Source of the DNA: Methylobacterium sp. WSM2598
GTDB lineage: Bacteria > Pseudomonadota > Alphaproteobacteria > Rhizobiales > Beijerinckiaceae
Direction of reading: 5' to 3'
Assembly (NCBI RefSeq): GCF_000379105.1
Contig: NZ_KB900609.1
Location: 5,468,438 to 5,532,437, forward strand
DNA length: 64,000 bases
Position 1 is the first letter of the stretch; the number at the start of each line of letters is the position of its first letter. The position numbers and the translations under genes were made by a program. The notes below the pieces were generated by a model. It made no database searches. It saw only the letters and a program-made list of their open reading frames with translations, and was not told the DNA's origin. Of the stretch, positions 60,620-64,000 are shown piece by piece.

Positions 60620-60880
60620 TCATCCCTTGCGCAGCCGCCGCGTATTCGCGCGCACCTTGCGCCGGTAGCCGCGCACGATCTTGCGGGGCGACCCGCCGGT
60701 CGCGGCCTGGACGGCCGCCTCGCCGGCCGCGGCCACCTTCTCGGCCACCATCAGCTGGGCCTCGGCCGCCGCGGCCGGGCCGCCCAGCGCCATCTTGGCG
60801 AGGCGCAGGCCGATCACCGTCTGGGCTTCGAGCCCGAGCATCGTCATCTCGATGCCGAGCTTCCACATCGAACCGACCAT
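60620..60880 (-). CDS. Small phasin-like protein
   Basis: 86 residues from the ATG at 60880, with a strong GGAGGGAGG. Mostly helical: MVGSMWKLGIEMTMLGLEAQTVIGL is amphipathic, the middle is Ala-rich, and the end is strongly basic (RGYRRKVRANTRRLRKG). The pattern recalls short phasin-type granule-associated proteins of alphaproteobacteria; a true family match is not certain. It is convergent with the ialB gene. Confidence 0.6.
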   Translation of the reverse strand: MVGSMWKLGIEMTMLGLEAQTVIGLRLAKMALGGPAAAAEAQLMVAEKVAAAGEAAVQAATGGSPRKIVRGYRRKVRANTRRLRKG

Positions 60881-61313
60881 CGCGGCCTCCCTCCGACGGA
60901 TCCGCCGCGGCGGTCCCCCCTCGATCGCGGCGCACGGCGCCGCGGCCCGGCTTGCCCCGTTCGACCGGCACCGGGACCGAAGGATCGTCGCGCGGGGATC
61001 CGCTGCCTCGGTCCCGGCCTCCCCCGGGAACCGCGGAGAGAAGGCGCGGCGGACCGATCGGTTCCGCTCCGGCATGCGCGCCGGGACATGCGCGCCGGGA
61101 CATGCGCGCCGGGATTCGTGTCGCCGGCACAGCCGTCAAGCCGATCCCTCGCTCGCGCCGCCCGCGCGCCGGCGCGGACCTGTGGATCCTGGGGAAGACT
61201 CGCGCCGAATCGCGCCCGCGGGGCAGATCGCCTGCCTCGCGGGCCGGCGCGGCGCCCCGCGGCCCATGGCATGAGGCATATTCCTCCGCAAAGGAAATCC
61301 AGTGGAGGCGGCT
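60881..61313. other. Intergenic stretch with a short tandem repeat
   Basis: About 430 bases without a supported gene between divergent small genes. It contains three perfect copies of a 14-base unit at 61073-61114 and an A/T-richer spot at 61275-61295 that may hold the promoter of the DUF1508-like gene. Confidence 0.45.
61073..61114. repeat. Three tandem 14-bp units
   Basis: Three identical copies of CATGCGCGCCGGGA, head to tail. The unit length is not a multiple of three, which argues against a coding role. Confidence 0.9.
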
Positions 61314-61553
61314 ATGGAATTCCTCATCGAGCAGGATGATACCGGCCGATGGCGGTGGCGCCTGATCGGCCGCAAGAACGAGACCTTGCTGAGATCCGAC
61401 GAGACCTTCGCGTCGAGGGGCGAGGCGGCGGAGGCGGCGAGCCTGTGGTCGCGCACCATCGAGGGCGCGTCGCGGCGCATGGCGGGCGCCGTCCCGCCCC
61501 CGCGCCGCCCGCCCCGCCCGGTCCCGCGCCGCCCGATCTTCGCCCCGCACTGA
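61314..61553 (+). CDS. DUF1508-like small protein
   Basis: 79 residues from the ATG at 61314, preceded by GGAGG. The N-terminal half, MEFLIEQDDTGRWRWRLIG followed by RSDETFASRGEAAEAASLW, matches the DUF1508 (YegP-type) pattern of a short beta sheet and a helix. The second half is Pro/Arg-rich and probably disordered. An ATG four codons upstream (61302) is possible but less well placed. Confidence 0.6.
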   Translation: MEFLIEQDDTGRWRWRLIGRKNETLLRSDETFASRGEAAEAASLWSRTIEGASRRMAGAVPPPRRPPRPVPRRPIFAPH

Positions 61554-61645
61554 TCGCGGGCGCGGGACCGGTTGCCGCCTTGCCGGTTGCGCCGGCCGTG
61601 CTATCCCGCGCGGGCCCGAATCGGTCGGGCGCGCAGGACTCGCCC

Positions 61646-61954
61646 ATGCTCCGTCACCTCACCTTGCCGGGTCTCGTGCTCGGGCTCGCCTTCCTCTGCG
61701 TCGGCCGGGCCGCGGCGTCCGAGGATCTCGTCGCCCGGTGGGAGCGGGCCGACGCGGCCTGCGGGCTCCCGTCCTCCGCGATGAGCGAGCAGGCCTGCCT
61801 CGACCGCCAGATCCTCGCGGAGCGCCTGCGGCGGGCGGGCTGGTGCGAGGCCGCGCCGACGAGCCCCTACGAGCATTGGGGGTGGCAGCGATGCCGTTCC
61901 CGCACGGCGGTGCGCCCGGCCCACCCGCGGCGCGGCTCCCGCGCCAAGGCCTGA
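61646..61954 (+). CDS. Small secreted hypothetical protein
   Basis: 102 residues. Signal peptide MLRHLTLPGLVLGLAFLCVGRAAASE, then a short Cys-containing domain (DAACGLPSS, QACLDRQ, GWCEA, QRC) and a basic tail. Four cysteines in the mature part could form two disulfides. No family recognised. The start has no clear ribosome binding site. Confidence 0.45.
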   Translation: MLRHLTLPGLVLGLAFLCVGRAAASEDLVARWERADAACGLPSSAMSEQACLDRQILAERLRRAGWCEAAPTSPYEHWGWQRCRSRTAVRPAHPRRGSRAKA

Positions 61955-62021
61955 CTCGAGACCGGCCGAACTTCCCCTGTTGCGGGCCCCGCTGTCTGGC
62001 CGTGCAGCGCGGCGGCACTAG

Positions 62022-64000
62022 AACATCCCGGTCGCGCTCGCGCAGAGGATCGCCGTCATCTCGTCGCCTGCTCCGCCCTCGTCTGGTTCAGCGCGCCCGA
62101 TCGGACGCTACGGGCTGCCGCTGCTGATCCTGCTGGTCGGCCTGATCCTGTCGGGAGGCGCGGCCCTGCAGCTCCGGCAGGTGAGTGCGGTGCGGGACGG
62201 CGAGCGGTTCGCGCGGCTCGTCGACGCGCAGGCCGAGGACATCCGCGAGCGGCTCGACACCTACGCGGCGCTCCTGCGCGGCGCGGCCGGGCTCTACGCG
62301 GCGAGCCGGGAGGTCAGCCGGGCGGAATTCGCCGCCTACGTGGCGCGGCTGCGCCTCGGGGAGCTCTATCCGGGCATCCGCGGCCTCGGCTTCGCGCAGC
62401 GCTTCGCCCCCGGCGAGCGCGAGGCGCTGCGGCGGCTCGGCGCGGAGGGCGCGCCCGAGCCGTGGCCGGAGACCGGAGCGCCGGACCCCACCGCCATCGT
62501 CGCGCTCGAACCCGCGGACCGGCGCAACGCCGCCGCGATGGGCTTCGACATGTCCTCCGAGCCGACGCGCCGGGAGGCGATGGCGCGGGCCCGCGACGGC
62601 GCCGAGGTCGCGCTCTCGGGCAAGGTCGAACTCGTCCAGGAGATCGACCGCGACCGCCAGCCGGGCTTCCTGCTCTACCTCCCGGTCTACGCGGGGGAGG
62701 CCATCCCGGAGGCGGTCGCGGACCGGCGCGGCGCCCTGCGCGGGTTCGTCTACGCCCCGTTCCGGGCGGGCGACTTCTTCCCGCAGGTGGTCACCCGCCG
62801 CACCGCGGGCGGCGCGCGCGAACTCGCCTACGCGGTCCATGACGGCGCCGTGCCCGATGCCTCGGAGCCGATGCCCGAGCGGCTCCTCTACGCCTCCGCG
62901 CCCGGGGCGGGCCGGCCGGAAGCCGGCCTGACGGCGCGGCGCGCCCTCACCCTGGCGGGCCGGACCTGGACCCTGAGCGCCGCCGCGACGCCGGCCTTCG
63001 CGCACGACCCGGCCGGGGCGCTCGCGCCGACGATCGGCGGGCTCGGCCTCGTCCTCACGCTGCTGCTCGCGGGCGGGGCCCTCGCCCAGGTCCGGGTCAG
63101 CCGGCGCTCCGAGGAGGCGCGGCTCGCGCTCCAGGAGGAGACCGCGCGCCTGGAGCGGCTCAACCGCGCCGGCGCCTCCCTGGCCGCCGAGCACGATCTC
63201 GGCCGCCTCGTCCAGAGCATCATCGACAACGCCACCGCCCTCACGGGGGCGGCCTACGGCGCCTTCTTCGAGCGCGTGCCGGCCGGGCGCGAGGGCGATC
63301 CGGAGGAGGCCTGGCGCCTGTTCAGCCTGACGGGCGCGCCGCGCGAGGCCTTCACGCGCTTCGGCCTGCCCCGCGCCACCGCGCTCTTCGCCCCGACCTT
63401 CCGGGCCGACGGGGTGGTGCGCTCGGACGACGTGGCGGCGGATGCCCGCTACGGCTCCCACGGCGGCATGCCGGAGGGCCACCTGCCCGTGCGCAGCTAC
63501 CTCGCGGTGCCGGTCGTCTCCGGCTCGGGCGAGACGCTCGGCGCCCTGCTCTTCGGCCATCCCGAGCCGGGCCGCTTCGGGACCCGGGAGGAGCGCCTGA
63601 TCCTGGGCTTCGCCGGGCAGGCCGGGATCGCCCTCGACAATGCGCGCCTCCTGATCTCGGTGCGCCACGAGCAGGACCGCTTCCGCGCCGCGGTGCGGGC
63701 GGTGCGGGGCGTGCTCTGGACCAACGACGCGGCCGGCCGGATGACCGGCGAGCAGCCCGGCTGGGCGGCCATCACCGGGCAGACCCGCGCCGAGTACGAG
63801 GGCTACGGCTGGGCGCGGGCGGTGCATCCCGACGACGCGCAGCCGAGCATCGACGCCTGGAACGCGGCCGTCGCGGCGCGGCGCACCTTCGTGTTCGAGC
63901 ACCGGGTGCGCAGCCGCGACGGCACGTGGCGGCCCTACGCGATCCGGGCCGTGCCGATCCTGGAGCCGGACGGGCGCATCCGCGAATGGGTCGGGGTCCA
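62022..64000 (+). CDS. CHASE-GAF-PAS sensor protein, probable histidine kinase (5' part)
   Basis: An open frame runs from the stop at 62019 to the window end. Order: membrane helix (YGLPLLILLVGLILSGGAAL), a periplasmic CHASE domain (ERLDTYAALLRGAAGLYAAS, YPGIRGLGFAQR), a second helix (TIGGLGLVLTLLLAGGALAQ), GAF (about 63170-63660, AVPVVSGSGETLGALLFGHP) and a PAS domain (about 63680 onward, VLWTNDAAGRM, HPDDAQ). Kinase domains would follow outside. No ATG, GTG or TTG precedes the first helix in this frame; the first is GTG 62181, after it. The true start is thus unresolved (rare start codon, frameshift or sequence error). Confidence 0.75.

Overview
The window looks like a chromosomal segment of a very GC-rich alphaproteobacterium, most likely a Methylobacterium-type member of the Hyphomicrobiales. 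The grounds are the strong G/C bias at third codon positions, a short-lid adenylate kinase behind secY, ribosomal proteins of typical alphaproteobacterial lengths, and accessory families common in that group (SapC, IalB, CcoG, split YeeE/YedE). The genus is an inference and was not checked by any search.

Positions 1 to 26114 are the core transcription and translation block, all on the + strand: the 3' part of rpoB, then rpoC and a rho-independent terminator; the str operon (rpsL, rpsG, fusA, tuf); then an unbroken S10-spc-alpha series from rpsJ to rplQ with secY and adk embedded, closed by a second terminator. Spacing is tight, with several ATGA-type overlaps. Two well-spaced promoters of the form TTGACA-N17-TAGG stand before rpsL and rpsM.

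Positions 26239 to 29995 hold metabolic genes: a PF12897-type aminotransferase, an orphan branched-chain amino acid binding protein and a D-2-hydroxyacid dehydrogenase.

Positions 30038 to 50981 are the most interesting part, a cell-surface polysaccharide and lipid-anchor locus. It has a Wza-like export lipoprotein, KpsS-like and KpsC-like Kdo-transferase family proteins, a PhyH-type oxygenase, a short-chain dehydrogenase, a formyltransferase-fold protein, an alpha-oxoamine synthase, a 2476-residue single-module reducing polyketide synthase without a thioesterase, a stand-alone Lrp/AsnC RAM domain and a double GT2 glycosyltransferase. The PKS + oxoamine synthase + SDR + KpsC set resembles the rkp-1 (K-antigen) region of Sinorhizobium meliloti. 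I infer a pathway to an amino-alcohol (sphingoid-like) lipid used to anchor or carry a capsule, possibly modified by the formyltransferase and the oxygenase.

Positions 51159 to 64000 are mixed: tRNA-Val(GAC), a small protein, a split YeeE/YedE transporter, an orphan CcoG, an HD-domain protein, a TPR-glycosyltransferase-DUF6165 fusion, the remnant of a two-partner-secretion (TpsB) gene, a SapC/IalB pair, small phasin-like and DUF1508-like proteins, and the start of a CHASE-GAF-PAS sensor gene running off the end.

Two repeat types stand out: a 140-bp hairpin-rich element present twice (33437 and 55433, about 95 percent identical, no gaps) and nine perfect head-to-tail 21-bp palindromic units running into the stop codon of the kpsC-like gene.
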